Shown here: positions 55,027 through 64,000 of the stretch, one piece after another
How the letters are laid out: every line of letters starts with the position of its first letter
Position numbering within the stretch: position 1 is the first letter of the stretch
Assembly: GCA_036873135.1 (NCBI GenBank)
Contig: JAPTYO010000017.1
Span: forward strand, 7,564,001 to 7,628,000
Direction of reading: 5' to 3'
Length of the DNA: 64,000 bases
DNA from: Clarkia xantiana subsp. parviflora
Taxonomy: Eukaryota; Streptophyta; Magnoliopsida; Myrtales; Onagraceae
Notes under the pieces: model-generated
Database searches by the model: none
Seen by the model: only the letters and a program-made list of their open reading frames with translations
What the model was told of the DNA's origin: nothing
Program-made: the position numbers and the translations under genes

Positions 55027-55107
55027 GATAATGTTTCCTGTTTTTACACTTAGTACATATAAGGTAGAATATTTTCGTGTACTGACCTCTCCCCTTCTTC
55101 TTCACAG
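55027..55107 (+). other. Intron 3 of the Tat-2 antisense gene, donor mutated
   Basis: 81 bp, GAG|ATAATG..TTCACAG|GAGATAGCGG. The Tat-1 copy (7339-7416) has a perfect donor GAG|GTAAGA and acceptor TTCGCAG|GAGATGGCGG, so the G to A change here is decay. Confidence 0.65.
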
Positions 55108-56084
55108 GAGATAGCGGACCAACACCGCTATTTCGGGTATGTCCTGGCCTTGGAGGAGGCCCTGGTGCAGGAGCGAGCCAAGGCGGCCCCCGAGGTCTTG
55201 GCCAAGCTCAAGGAGGATCTGGCTTCCTCCGAGTCGTCGAAGGGGAAGTTGGTTAAGGAGCAGGCCCTCCTTAACCAGAAGACTCGGGACCTCCTGAGGC
55301 AGGTCCACGACTTCGAGCGGCTGTTGAAGCAGGAGCGGCAGAGGCTCCAGGAAGAGCAGCAGGGGCGCGCGGAGGATCGGGACATGCTTGTCCTCGAGAA
55401 GAAGGCCCTCGAGGACGCCAAGACGGGGCTGGAAGCTGAGAAGAAGGCCCTCGAGGATGCCAAGGCGGGGCTGGAGGCTGAGAAAGTCCTTCTCGCCAAT
55501 CGGTCCCGACAGATGTAGCGGGAACTTGCTGAGTTTCCCACCAAGCTGGCCGAGGCTGAGGCCAAGGGACGGGAATATTATCGGGGCTCCGAGGCTTTCC
55601 AACTGGATGCAGTGAAATTCTGTACGGCGGAGGTGGAGACCACCCTGCTTAACGCTGTCGAGGAGCTCCATCTGGAGTATGGTGGTGCCATCAATTTTAC
55701 AAAGTCTCAGACCCTCGCCCCCTTCGCGGAGAGGTACTTCAACCTTTCTGAGGAGAGCGACGGGGCCAACACCCCCGAGGGGGCTGCGGGTGCTGAAGGC
55801 ACGGTGGAACCTCCAAGTACAGAACTTCCGACGACTGAGCCGCCGATGATCGACCCTTCACCGGCTGACTTCCCAGAGTCCAATCCTCCCGCGGCCAATC
55901 TTCCAGAGTCCGATCCCCTGATCACGGAGCCTTCTGCCACAGACCTCGTGGACCCTGCTCCCCTCGACGCTGCCAAGGATCAAGCTTGATTGCTTTATTT
56001 TCAAATCCTTTGTAATTTCCTTCTTTGTCGCGAACCTCCTAGATCTTTATAATATCAATCTTTTTTGGTTCCGATCATCACTGC

Positions 56085-56590
56085 ACCACTTAAGGTGAAT
56101 TAACTACGCCATTTAAGGCAATTCGATCATACCCCTTAGAGTAATTTCGACGCGTTACTTAAGACATTTTACCCACACCACTTAAGGCAATTTAATCATG
56201 TCCCTTAAGGCAACTTACTCACACCACTTAAAGGCGATTTAATCGCGCCACTTAAGGCGGAACCACGCCACTTAAGGCAGTTTAATCGTGCCATTTAAGG
56301 CAACTTGTCCACGCCACTTAAGGCAATTTAATCATGCCACTTAAGGCTGAACCATGCCACTTAAGGCAATTTAGCTACACCACTTAAGACGATTTAAGCA
56401 TGCTTAGAATAACAAGTCTTAGCATAGTCTTGTCGGAAGCAACCTCTTTATTCATTGATGGCTCAACTTGCACCACTGAAGGCGACTTAATAAACAACTT
56501 GCACCACTGAAGGCGACTTAATAAACAACTTGCACTACTGAAGGCGACTTAATAAATAACTTGCACCACTGAAGGCGACTTAACATCAAA
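56085..56590 (+). repeat. Tandem repeats of CACTTAAGGCAA/CGACTT
   Basis: About 20 units of 20-34 bp with the core CACTTAAGGC or CACTGAAGGCGA. The last four (56465-56590) are 33-bp units with AATAAACAACTTGCACCACT. The array lies between the convergent 3' ends of the antisense gene and pol. Confidence 0.88.
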
Positions 56591-57631
56591 CATGACATTT
56601 CTTCAAGTGTTCGCCACTAAAAGAATGCTTCAACGCATTGCCATCGAGGTCTTCCAACTTGTACGCATTCCGAGCTGGCATCCCCACGACCTTATAAGGC
56701 CCTTCCCATTTTGGTGACATCTTGTTGATCCGATCCAAAAGGGTAAATTCGTTCCGACGCCAGACCAGTTCCCCGACAAAGAAATGTCGAGACTTGACTC
56801 ATCGATTATAATATCGGGTTGTTGACAAGCGCATCCGGGCCTGGGCCTCCTCGGCACTGCGCCTCTTTTCTTCAACCAAGTCCAAGTCCAGACGCCTCAT
56901 TTCATCATTCGAGAGAGGTTTGTAATACCTCGTCTGATGGGATGCCACAACTATTTCGACGGGAGCCACTGCTTCCGTGCCATAAACAAGGCCAAATGGA
57001 GTTTCCCCAGTCGATCGTTTGCGTGTCGTTCTAACAGCCCAAAGCACATTTTCCAGCTCATCCAGCCATTTGCCCTTCAATGCATGAACCCTCTTCTTCA
57101 GGCCATCCATCACGATCTTGTTCGCTGATTCCACCTGTCCATTGGTTTGGGCATGACGGACAGAGGTTGTCCGATTCTCAATTTTCAATTCCTCCAAATA
57201 CTCCTTCCATTGGGCCCTGTTAAACGGGGGGCCATTATCGCTGATCACCACCTTGGGGATCCCGTATCGGGATATGATATGGGTCTGGAGGATTTGAGGA
57301 TATGGTTCCCCGTTGTCTTGGCCAATGCCTTAGCTTCTATCCATTTCGAGAAATAATCAACAGCCACGACTAAATATCGACACTGACCTTTTGCAACTGG
57401 AAGGGGTCCCACCAAGTCGATTCCCCATTGCGCGAAGAGCCAAGCACTCTTGATGGACGTAAAATCGGCAGCTGGAGCCACGATATTCGGGGCATACTTC
57501 TGGCAAGCGTCACTGGATCGGACTAGCATCGTTGCCTCCTTGTTCATCGAGGGCCAGTAATAGCCCAGGTTCAGCACTTTCCTCACGATGGATCGGGCAC
57601 CTTCATGACAGGACAAATATCCTTCGTACAC
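56590..57631 (-). pseudogene. Tat-2 integrase
   Basis: Zinc region: CHEGARSIVRKVLNLGYYWP followed by SDACQKYAP, with the first His of HHCC lost (Tyr). Core: WGIDLVGPLP (first D), then VISDNGPPFNRAQW (second D) and HAQTNGQVESANK (catalytic E). The third block continues LWAVRTTRKRSTGETPFGLV, YGTEAVAPVE. The C-terminus (56790-56600) reads ELVWRRNEFTLLDRINKMS and PKWEGPYKVV, the usual SH3-like tail of gypsy integrases. A frameshift near 57250 and a stop near 56800 break the frame. Confidence 0.92.
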
Positions 57632-58513
57632 CTCCCTAAGGATCTGACCTGTGTCGGGCTAGGCCACGCATTTCAGATAAGGAGTTAAATACCCCTTTTT
57701 GTACAGCTGATTGTCCACCATCACATAATTGGGCGCGATTCGGCGTATTTTGCAAGCTGCTACTTCATCATCGGGGACTGCCCCCGTAGTCAGATACGCG
57801 GCTATCGGGGTCATCCAAGTGAGCTCCTCCGATCCGATCTCAATGGCACAAACCTCCGACTGATCGGTGGTTGACAGGATCACCTTCTCCAAGAAATGCA
57901 CCTTCCGACTTTCATCGAGGGGTGCCCCCAAGGCGAACTTGCTCAAGGCATCTGCTTCCACATTATCCTCCCTCGGGATCGCTTCAATATCGAAGCTCTT
58001 GAAACTCTCCTTCAGGGTTTGCACCTCCCGAAGGTATTTTTTCATCATCGGGCTCTTTCCTTCGTATCGCCCCTGGACTTGGTTCACGATCAGGCTAGCA
58101 TCACACTTCACCTTTAAGTGACCAACTCCCGTTCCTTTAGCAATCCTGAGGCCAGTGATGAGAGCCTCATATTCAGCTTCATTGTTGGTGGCCCTAAATG
58201 TCAAGGCCAAGGCATATCGGAGGGGCTCGCCTCCGTCTGGTGGTATCAGTACGAAACCTGCTCCCGATCCTTCTGAATTTGAGGAGCCATCGGTGTATAT
58301 CTCCCAAGTATTTTCGGCGTCGTGCTGTTCTGACTGCTCTGTTATCGGGACCTCCGTGGTTGCCTCCTCTACAGCCAGAGCTAACAGCAAATTCAGAAAC
58401 AGCCAAATACAGATAGAGTGGCTCGCCTGGGATGGGCTTCGCCAATGGCGGGAGGGTGCGGAGGTGATGCTTGAGTGCCTAGAACGCCTCTTCACACTTG
58501 GCAGTCCATTCAA
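57632..58513 (-). pseudogene. Tat-2 RNase H region, first RNase H deleted
   Basis: Open from 58513 to 57659. The start (YLYLAVSEFAVSS in one frame) breaks at about 58385 and jumps to EEATTEVPITEQSEQ. About 345 bp present in Tat-1 (19591-19937) are missing, removing the first RNase H. The second, archaeal-type RNase H is complete: WEIYTDGSSNSEGSGAGFVL, LTFRATNNEAEYEALITGL, HLKVKCDASLIVNQVQGRYE and EDNVEADALSKFALGA, with the D-E-D catalytic set. A CHEGARS-type integrase start follows after a stop near 57660. Confidence 0.9.
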
Positions 58514-59291
58514 ACTTCTTATTGGCCTTCAACACTTCAAAAAATGGCATGGATTGGTCGCTTGCCTTGGACAGGAAGCGATTCATCGCGGCCAATCGGC
58601 CGTTCAGCACCTGCACCTCCCGATGGTTCGTCGGGGACTTCATCTCTTCGATCGCGTTCAGCTTCTCAGGATTGACTTCGATTCCCCTCTAGCTCACCAT
58701 AAAGCCCAAGAACTTCCCTGAGTGCACTCCGAAGGCACACTTGGTCAGGTTCAAGCGAACTTGATGAAGCCTCATCCGCTCGAATGCTGTGGCCAAGTTG
58801 TGCACATGATCCTCGGCATGTCGGGACTTCACCAGCATGTCGTCCACATAGGCCTCCATTGTTTTCCCCAGCATATCCCCGAACAGCTTATTCACCATCC
58901 TCTTGTAAGTTGCACCTGCATTGATCAGTCCAAAGGGCATAACGTCATAATGATAGATGTCACTATCAGCATAGAAGGCAGTATGGGGGGCATCCTCCTT
59001 GGACATCTTGATCTGATTGTAGCCAGAGTAAGCATCCATAAAGCTCAGCAGCTCATGTCCCGATGTGGCATCTACTAGATGGTCGATCCTCGGGAGCAGA
59101 TAGCAATCCTTCGGGCATGCCTTGTTCAGGTCGCGGAAATCAACGCACATCCGCCATTTGCCATTGCTCTTCTTCACCAGGACTGGGTTCGCGACCCAGG
59201 TCTGGAATCGGAGCTCCTTAATGAATCCAGCATCGAGCAACCTGCCCACCTCTACGCCTTCTCTGTGTGATCGGCTTGATCGCGGGATCAA
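58514..59291 (-). pseudogene. Tat-2 reverse transcriptase
   Basis: Minus frame 59291-58689: VGRLLDAGFIKELRFQTWVA, NPVLVKKSNGKWRMCVDFRD and LNKACPKDCYLLPRID, then FMDAYSGYNQIKM (first Asp), YYDVMPFGLINAGATY-type sequence and MEAYVDDMLVKSR (YVDD). HSGKFLGFMVS ends in a stop at 58689, after which GIEVNPEKLNAIEEMKSP continues. This is a full-length Ty3/gypsy RT with an upstream frameshift to the protease frame near 59250. Confidence 0.94.
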
Positions 59292-60868
59292 TCTTCAGCT
59301 CGTGAGTAATCACATCGGGGCTGATTCCTGGCATGTCACTCGGGGAACAGGCGAACAGCTCCTTGAACTCCTTCAACAGATCAATCAATTCTCGGGCCGT
59401 CTCCTCAATCAGAGCGGACCCGATTTTCACCTTCCTCTGAGGTCCATCAACCTCGACCTCCTTCAAATCTTCCATCGGGGCGGGACGCCCGAACTCCTCT
59501 CGAGGATCAGTGTCAGTCTGGAAAACAGTCATAGCCTCCCGATTCCTCCTTCGGGTGGCATTGACATAGCACCTCCTGGAAGTTATCTGATCGCCCTGGA
59601 CCTCCCCGATTCCGTGGTCAGCCGGGAACTTCAGTTTCTGATGGACAGTTGAGGCAATTTCCCTCAGCGGGTTGATGGTAGTCCTCCCGATGATGGCATT
59701 GTAGGTCCCTGCAGACTCGACCACCACGAATTCTACGTTCCTCTTCTCTGACTTTCAACCACTTCCGAACTCGACCGGTAAGGTAATCTTCCCGACCGGG
59801 TAAGAGGTAGAGCCAGAAAATCCAACCATAGGGAAGTCTGCAGGCTTCAAGTCCTTCTTGGTTTTCCCCATGGCTTGTAGTGCGTCCATGAACAGAATAT
59901 CGGAGGAGCTCCCTCCATCAATCAGGATTCGCTTCATCTCGTACCCGTCCACATTCAGGGTCACGACCAAAGAATCATCGTGCGGGGTCTCCACACCTAT
60001 TAGGTCCTCCGCTGAGAAGGGAATCACCATTTCTTCTTTCGGAGTCCAATTTCGGGCCAGCACCACAGCAATGGGAATCCGAGAAGCATAGACCTCCCGA
60101 GCTGCCGTAGTATCTCCTCCTGCAGCAAGTCCTCCGTGAATCACATTAATAGTTCCCCGGTTCTCCTTGCGGGCAATGGAAGACTCGGGCTTATCCTTCT
60201 TCGGGGATCGACCACGAGATCGGGAGCGGGACCGCGATCGAGACCGGGAACGGGATCGGCCCCGTTGTCCAGCCACAAATTCCTTGAGCTTCCCCTTCTG
60301 GATCAGCTTCTCAATCTCTTTCTTCAACTCCCGACAATGGTTAGTGTCATGACCGTTGGCACGGTGAAAGCGACAATAACGATCAGTGCGGGCTCCCATG
60401 GACTCTCCGTATTTTTTCGGAGGATACCTAGCGATACCCTGTCGGTCCATCACCGCCAATACAGCACCCATGGAACAAATGAGAGGGGTGTAGTGGTCCT
60501 CCTGCTTGTCCGACTTCGAGGAACGCTTGTCTTCCCTCCGATCGGGACGGCCTCGACCCCGACTGCTCTCGGGTTTATCTTTCCTCCTGCGATCGTCCGA
60601 GGGTTTGAACGACTGCTTCCCCTTGTTTGATTTCGGAGGGTCAAGGTCTCCGGCAGCTATCTTCGACTCCTGGACGTCGATTTGCTGCTTCACCCTCTTC
60701 TGCAGCGCCTCCATGTTCCACACAGCCTTCTCAACCACGCTGTGCATCAGGTCGGAACCATATGGTGCTGTTAGGTTCCGAATGAAAGTGCGGATGGTCT
60801 CTCCCTCCGACATTTCCTCGTCAATCTCGGCCACGCTAGCAGTGTACCTCTGGTAGTAATGCGCCAGA
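59218..60868 (-). pseudogene. Tat-2 gag C-terminus and aspartic protease
   Basis: The 60868-59755 frame continues gag (ESLAHYYQRY, IRTFIRNLTAPYGSDL), a zinc knuckle CRFHRANGHDTNHCRELKKE and an RS-rich stretch, then NVIHGGLAAGGDTTA. Protease: VTLNVDGYEMKRILIDGGSS plus SDILFMDALQ and FSGSTSYPVGKITLPVEF. After a stop at 59755, SAGTYNAIIGRTTINPLREI (59727 on) is the protease flap region. The frame ends in KVKIGSALIEETARELIDLL and FKELFACSPSDMPGI, the link to RT. Confidence 0.93.
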
Positions 60869-61782
60869 GATTAGTCGGGCCTCTGTACCACCTCAGCCAG
60901 GGACCTCGCGCTTTTCAAGAGGCGCCGACGGCCCTGGTACTGCTGGATGAAGCGATCATGCATCTGGGTCCAGCTAGAGATGCATCCTGGGGGAAGGCTG
61001 AAGAACCACGTCAGTACCCTCTCACCGAGTGTGCCTGGGAACAAAACGCACACTATATCATCATTCGAGGCTCTGCCTAGACAAGCCATGACATGCTTCT
61101 GGAGATGACGAACGGGATCTCCCTCGCCATCATACTCCTTGATTGTCGGGATACCCAGTCCCGGCAGGGCAGTGGTGTTCACCAATCGGGGAACAAAGGG
61201 ATGAGTGGATCGATCCCTCAGCTCCGACATCATCTTCTTCTGGTCCCTCATACAAATGTTCACGATCTTCACCACTTGATCGGGGGTGATAGGGCCATTG
61301 AGAGGAAATGTCCTATGCTGCACTGGCCCAGGCCCATCGACCACGAACTGCTCCGATAGAGCAGGCTCCTTGCTTTTGTTCTGGTGCTCGGGTTGGGCCT
61401 CCTGCCCGTCCCGATTCTCCATCGGCGGAGGCGGAGGCAACTCCTCCTCCTTCTTCTTGGCGGCCTCTCTCTGGTCCAAGAGAGCCTCCAAAGCTTCCAA
61501 AAATACTGGCATGGCATCCATCACAGCCTTCGCCAAGTCCGGATTTGCAGGTGCATCCTGGTCCCTCCTTGGGATCTCTTCCCGGCTCTCCGACGAGTTT
61601 CGGATGGAATCTTCGCGATCATCATGATGCCCCCTTGTTTGAGAAACAACAGGGGGTGGATCATTCCGATCAATAGTGCGCTCCGGCGGCCCTGAATTCA
61701 GAGTTCCAGCAGGGTGGCGGGAACCGCCGGATTGTCCTTGTTTCTTCTTTTGCTTGCCAGCCATCGAACGGGTAGAAGTCAT
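60869..61782 (-). pseudogene. Tat-2 gag N-terminus and capsid
   Basis: The ATG at 61782 (MTSTRSMAGKQKKKQG) lies 18 bp inside the PBS. Then a charged linker, QPEHQNKSKEPALSEQFVVD and NGPITPDQVVKIVNICMRDQ. The capsid block reads EGDPVRHLQKHVMACLGRAS, GERVLTWFFSLPPGCISSW and RFIQQYQGRRRLLKSARSLA. A stop follows VVQRPD where Tat-1 has VVQRPDESL: Glu codon GAA changed to TAA. The frame otherwise runs straight into 60868, so a single base change separates the two gag parts. Confidence 0.94.
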
Positions 61783-61799
61783 TTTTGCTTTTTGCTTCG

Positions 61800-61819
61800 T
61801 CTCCCACAGATGGTGCCAA
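61800..61819 (-). promoter_or_regulatory. Tat-2 primer binding site, mutated
   Basis: The reverse complement TTGGCACCATCTGTGGGAG differs from the Tat-1 PBS TTGGCGCCGTCTGTGGGA by two changes, both at CpG sites (CG to CA/TG). This is consistent with methylation-driven decay. Confidence 0.8.
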
Positions 61820-62484
61820 TGTTGGATCACGGTTGGAACTCCGGTACGTCCTTGACGGAAATCCGAACTCCTTCCTTCCAAGTAATCCTGGAAGAAGGGG
61901 ATAGACCGGGCGGTGACCCAGAATCCCTCTCCGATGCTTAAATGAGTATCTCGAGGCAGGCAAGAAAGTATCAGTATGTAAGTATGTGAACGTATCAATC
62001 CTGAGGTAACTCCTTCCTTTATATAGGGGAGGGGTTACCTCAGTTACCTGTTGGGATAACTGCCGCATTCCGCTTATCTCGTCCAGTAACCCACGTTCCG
62101 TCTTTTTCGGTCACTTCCCCACTATGTTGATAGTGGGCGTATTTCTCGGCCTCGTGCTCTGGTGGCAAGTCCCGACGGAACTCGGGGACTCCAAAGTTAT
62201 CTCCTTTGGTCACCGCTCGGGGCCCCTCGTCATTGGGACAGGGCCAATCTTCTCAGGGATTCAATATCGGGGCCTACTCAAAGGCATATCGTCGGGGCCT
62301 ACTCAAAGGCATATCATCGGGGCCTACTCAAAGGCATATCATCGGGAGCGTTCAGCTCATATATCGGGACCGACCTTGTCGTGACCCCTCGTATTGGTCT
62401 TCTAAGCCTCGTTTGGGGTCAAGTGGGCCTACTTCGCCGTTTAGTCGTCGTTAATGGGCCTAACGGCTATATCAAAACCCATCA
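61820..62484 (-). repeat. Tat-2 right LTR (5' LTR)
   Basis: 665 bp, TGTTGG..CCCATCA, with TSD ATTCC after it. TTTATATA at 62018-62025 is the minus-strand TATA region for gag-pol. Confidence 0.96.
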
Positions 62485-62594
62485 ATTCCTACGACTTTCT
62501 TTTTATTCGTACTTTATGTAACCTACTTATGTATGGGTTGGTTTGTGTGGTGTGTTTTAATAATATTTATTCGTGAGAAATTATTAGTTAGACC

Positions 62595-63354
62595 TGTTGG
62601 ATCACGGGCGAAGCTCCGTTACGTCCTTGACGGAATGCTCTGGACTCCTGGGCTCCGCGTAATCCTGCAAAAGGGGATGACCTGGGTGGTGACCCAGAAT
62701 CCCTCTCTGATGCTTAAATGAGTATACAATCAATGGGGTGGCAGCAGTATTCTAAGTGCGTATTAGAGAGTATCATTTTCTGGGGTAACTTCCTCCTTTA
62801 TATAGAAGGAGGAGTTGCCCAGTTACCTGTGACCATGCTTGGCCGTTGTGCCCATGATTCCGTGTATCTCGCCACGATTCCGTATATCTCGGTTGGGATT
62901 CCATATATCTCGCCCCACGCTCCGCGTATCTTACCTGTACTCCGCGTATCTCGGGCACGCCCTGCGTATCTCGGGGGATTTATCTTTATCTCTAACCGTC
63001 CCCCCCTACTTTATCTAGTAGGCGGGCTTCTCGGTCTTTATCCTCTGATCGCAAGTCCCGACTCCTGTCGGAGACTCCAGAGTTGTCTCATTCTAGATCA
63101 CCACCCAGGACCTTCAGTCTCTACGGGACAGGTCCAGCCTCTACGGGGCTTTATTATCGGGGCCTTTACTAAGGCATATCGGGGCCTACTCAGAGGCTTC
63201 TCATCGGGACCATCTAGCTCATGTGTCGGGGCCTCTATCGTCGGGACCCTTAATGCTGGGCCTATGGGCCCTCCAGGTCTTTCACGAGGCCCACTGGACC
63301 TATTCGCCGTCCACTGGCTGTTAACGGGGCTACCGATTACATCGGAACCCATCA
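62595..63354 (-). repeat. Tat-3 3' LTR
   Basis: 760 bp, TGTTGGATCACGGG..GGAACCCATCA. It has repeats of CGTATCTCGGGCACGCCC type at 62865-62975, and CTCCTTTATATAGAAGG near 62793 as a minus-strand TATA region. Confidence 0.88.
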
Positions 63355-63563
63355 TTTGCCCCCAAGACATGGGGGACTTTTAGTTCATCATGTCTTTCAG
63401 TTCAGATCTTCTGACCTCTTTGTCGGAGGCTTTTGTCTTTATACCTCACAATACCGCCGTCGGGGGCTTTTACCTTTGCATTCTTGATACCTCAGTCAGA
63501 GGCTTTTGTCTTCATCTTTACTTAGCTTGATTGTAGTTTTCCGAATAAACCTAACATTCCTTT

Positions 63564-63672
63564 CAATGGCTGATTTCAGATAGTGGATCTGGTTTCGAGG
63601 GAAGGAAGCCTTCTGCCACCAACTCCGTGGACCCAACTCCTGTTGATGCCGCCAATAAGGACCAAGCTTAAT
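63564..63672 (+). pseudogene. Antisense gene of Tat-3, reduced to its two ends
   Basis: The sequence TGGCTGATTTCAG|ATAGTGGATCTGG equals the intron 1 acceptor and start of exon 2. Just 30 bases later, at GGAAGGAAGCCTTCTGCC, it passes into the last exon and ends TGTTGATGCCGCCAATAAGG plus ACCAAGCTTAA, as in Tat-1. About 2.5 kb between is missing. In Tat-2 the two donor sequences are GGAAGCCCTTCAAG and GGAGCCTTCTGCC, so AGCCTTC is shared at the junction. This is a microhomology deletion, and no functional product can remain. Confidence 0.8.
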
Positions 63673-63879
63673 GCTCTGTATTTTTAGTCCTTGTAATTTT
63701 TCTCATTGTCTTCTTTATCCTTTGTATCGGACCCCTTTGGCCTTCGAGCCTTTATATAAGTAGTTTCTTTTCATCTGTTTTGGTCTCGATAATCATTTGC
63801 ACTTATCTAAAGCGGCTTTAAACTCGTTACTCAGAACGTTCCGATGCATCATTTGAGATGACTTCATACGTGCTTCCGA

Positions 63880-64000
63880 CGCTTGACTCGGGACTTCACC
63901 ATTTAAGGCTTCTCGTCCAATCGGGACTTCACCACTTAAGGCTTCTCGTCCAAAATCGGGACTTCACCACTTAAGGCTTCTCGTCCAAAATCGGGACTTC
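63880..64000 (+). repeat. 35-bp tandem repeat CGGGACTTCACCACTTAAGG
   Basis: Three and a half units of about 35 bp, extending beyond the window, each with CACCACTTAAGGCTTCTCGTCC. They occupy the position of the CTTAAG arrays in Tat-1 and Tat-2, but with a different unit. Confidence 0.9.

Larger units (their letters stand above)
53044..55989 (+). pseudogene. Antisense gene (aORF) of Tat-2, four exons
   Basis: Exon 1 is 53044-53050 (ATGTCTG|gtaag), exon 2 53173-53981, exon 3 54028-55026 and exon 4 55108-55989. Exons 1 plus 2 make 816 bases, exactly 272 codons, so splicing restores one frame (MSDGESSSGGRKPFKFDYA..). Residues about 20-270 form a globular domain with SPHDIRVWNAFRVLFF, LRLFRTFYGLKCNDAGF and SGWKRSYFFIRNSS, similar in style to the plant 'putative gypsy-type transposon' domain. 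Next come KELIPSDKGARIEGI, a Ser/Pro/Gly linker, a coiled coil with two KALEDAKxGLEAEK repeats (55400-55490), YRGSEAFQLDAVKFC and an acidic Pro-rich tail ending DPAPLDAAKDQA. Damage: CAG to TAG near 53837, a frameshift near 54650, stops near 54905 and 55516, and the third donor GT changed to AT. The role is unknown. Confidence 0.8.
51881..62484 (-). mobile_element. Tat-2: near-complete Ty3/gypsy Tat-like retrotransposon with antisense gene
   Basis: 10.6 kb, LTRs of 665 bp each (51881-52545 and 61820-62484), TSD ATTCC at 51876-51880 and 62485-62489. Minus orientation: PBS at 61800-61819, gag from 61782, then protease, RT, RNase H and integrase down to about 56590. An array of CACTTAAGGC repeats follows (56085-56590), then an antisense gene on the plus strand (53044-55989). 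The LTRs differ at about 28 positions by eye (about 4%), the oldest of the dated insertions. All domains are present except the first RNase H, but stops and frameshifts disable it. Confidence 0.96.
62595..64000 (-). mobile_element. Tat-3: 3' end of a third Tat-like element, runs off the window
   Basis: LTR 62595-63354, then the purine-tract complement TTTGCCCCCAAGACATGG, a relic of the antisense gene (63564-63672) and a CACTTAAGG array to the window end. The order equals that of Tat-1 and Tat-2 from their 3' LTR inward. The 5' half and the other LTR lie outside, so no TSD can be checked. Confidence 0.85.

Overview
This window is plant nuclear DNA made almost entirely of transposable elements. 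I see no intact host gene and no tRNA, rRNA or CRISPR array. LTR retrotransposons with the TTGGCGCCGTC-type primer binding site, Ty1/copia remnants, a FAR1-related (FRS) gene fragment inside a Mutator-like element and a hAT-like element all point to a flowering plant with a repeat-rich genome. The species cannot be told from the sequence.

Layout. (1) 1-24295 is one gag-protease retrotransposon on the minus strand (called GagA-1; 5' LTR 23696-24295). Its gag is split by a Ty3/gypsy Tat-like element (Tat-1, 4165-23004, TSD CCTCC). Tat-1 is itself split by a third element (GagC, 8642-18439, TSD GGCAC). (2) 24296-25735 is a copia-type LTR fragment. It is followed by a second gag-protease copy (GagA-2, 25740-28228) that carries a hAT-type insertion (28229-28987). 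(3) 28996-30733 is AT-rich with no recognisable gene. (4) 30734 to about 41.1 kb is a plus-strand gag-only element (GagB) whose long non-coding body is full of tandem arrays (15, 55, 63, 69, 76 and 215 bp). It is interrupted by a 1.75 kb mini-element (38981-40735, TSD GTATC) that keeps little more than two near-identical LTRs and a PBS. (5) 41508-43102 holds a minus-strand LTR and its trailing sequence. (6) 43103-51180 holds another copy of the copia-type LTR and a decayed Ty1/copia element. The integrase of that copia element is broken by a Mutator-like element (46338-47721, 9-bp TSD). (7) 51183-51880 is a LINE-like tail, interrupted by Tat-2 (51881-62484, TSD ATTCC). (8) 62595-64000 is the start of Tat-3.

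How the parts work together. Tat elements carry gag, protease, RT, two RNase H domains and integrase on one strand. A second gene lies on the opposite strand between pol and the 3' LTR. It has its own TATA box and GT-AG introns, and ends in a coiled coil and an acidic Pro/Ser tail. Every copy seen here is broken, each in a different way. The GagA, GagB and GagC families and the mini-element keep a Tat-like PBS and PPT but encode no RT or integrase, yet the GagC and mini-element LTR pairs are about 99.5-99.8% identical. The simplest reading is recent mobilisation by helper enzymes supplied in trans. LTR divergence, counted by eye, orders the insertions as Tat-2 (about 4%), Tat-1 (about 2%), mini-element (about 0.5%) and GagC (about 0.2%).
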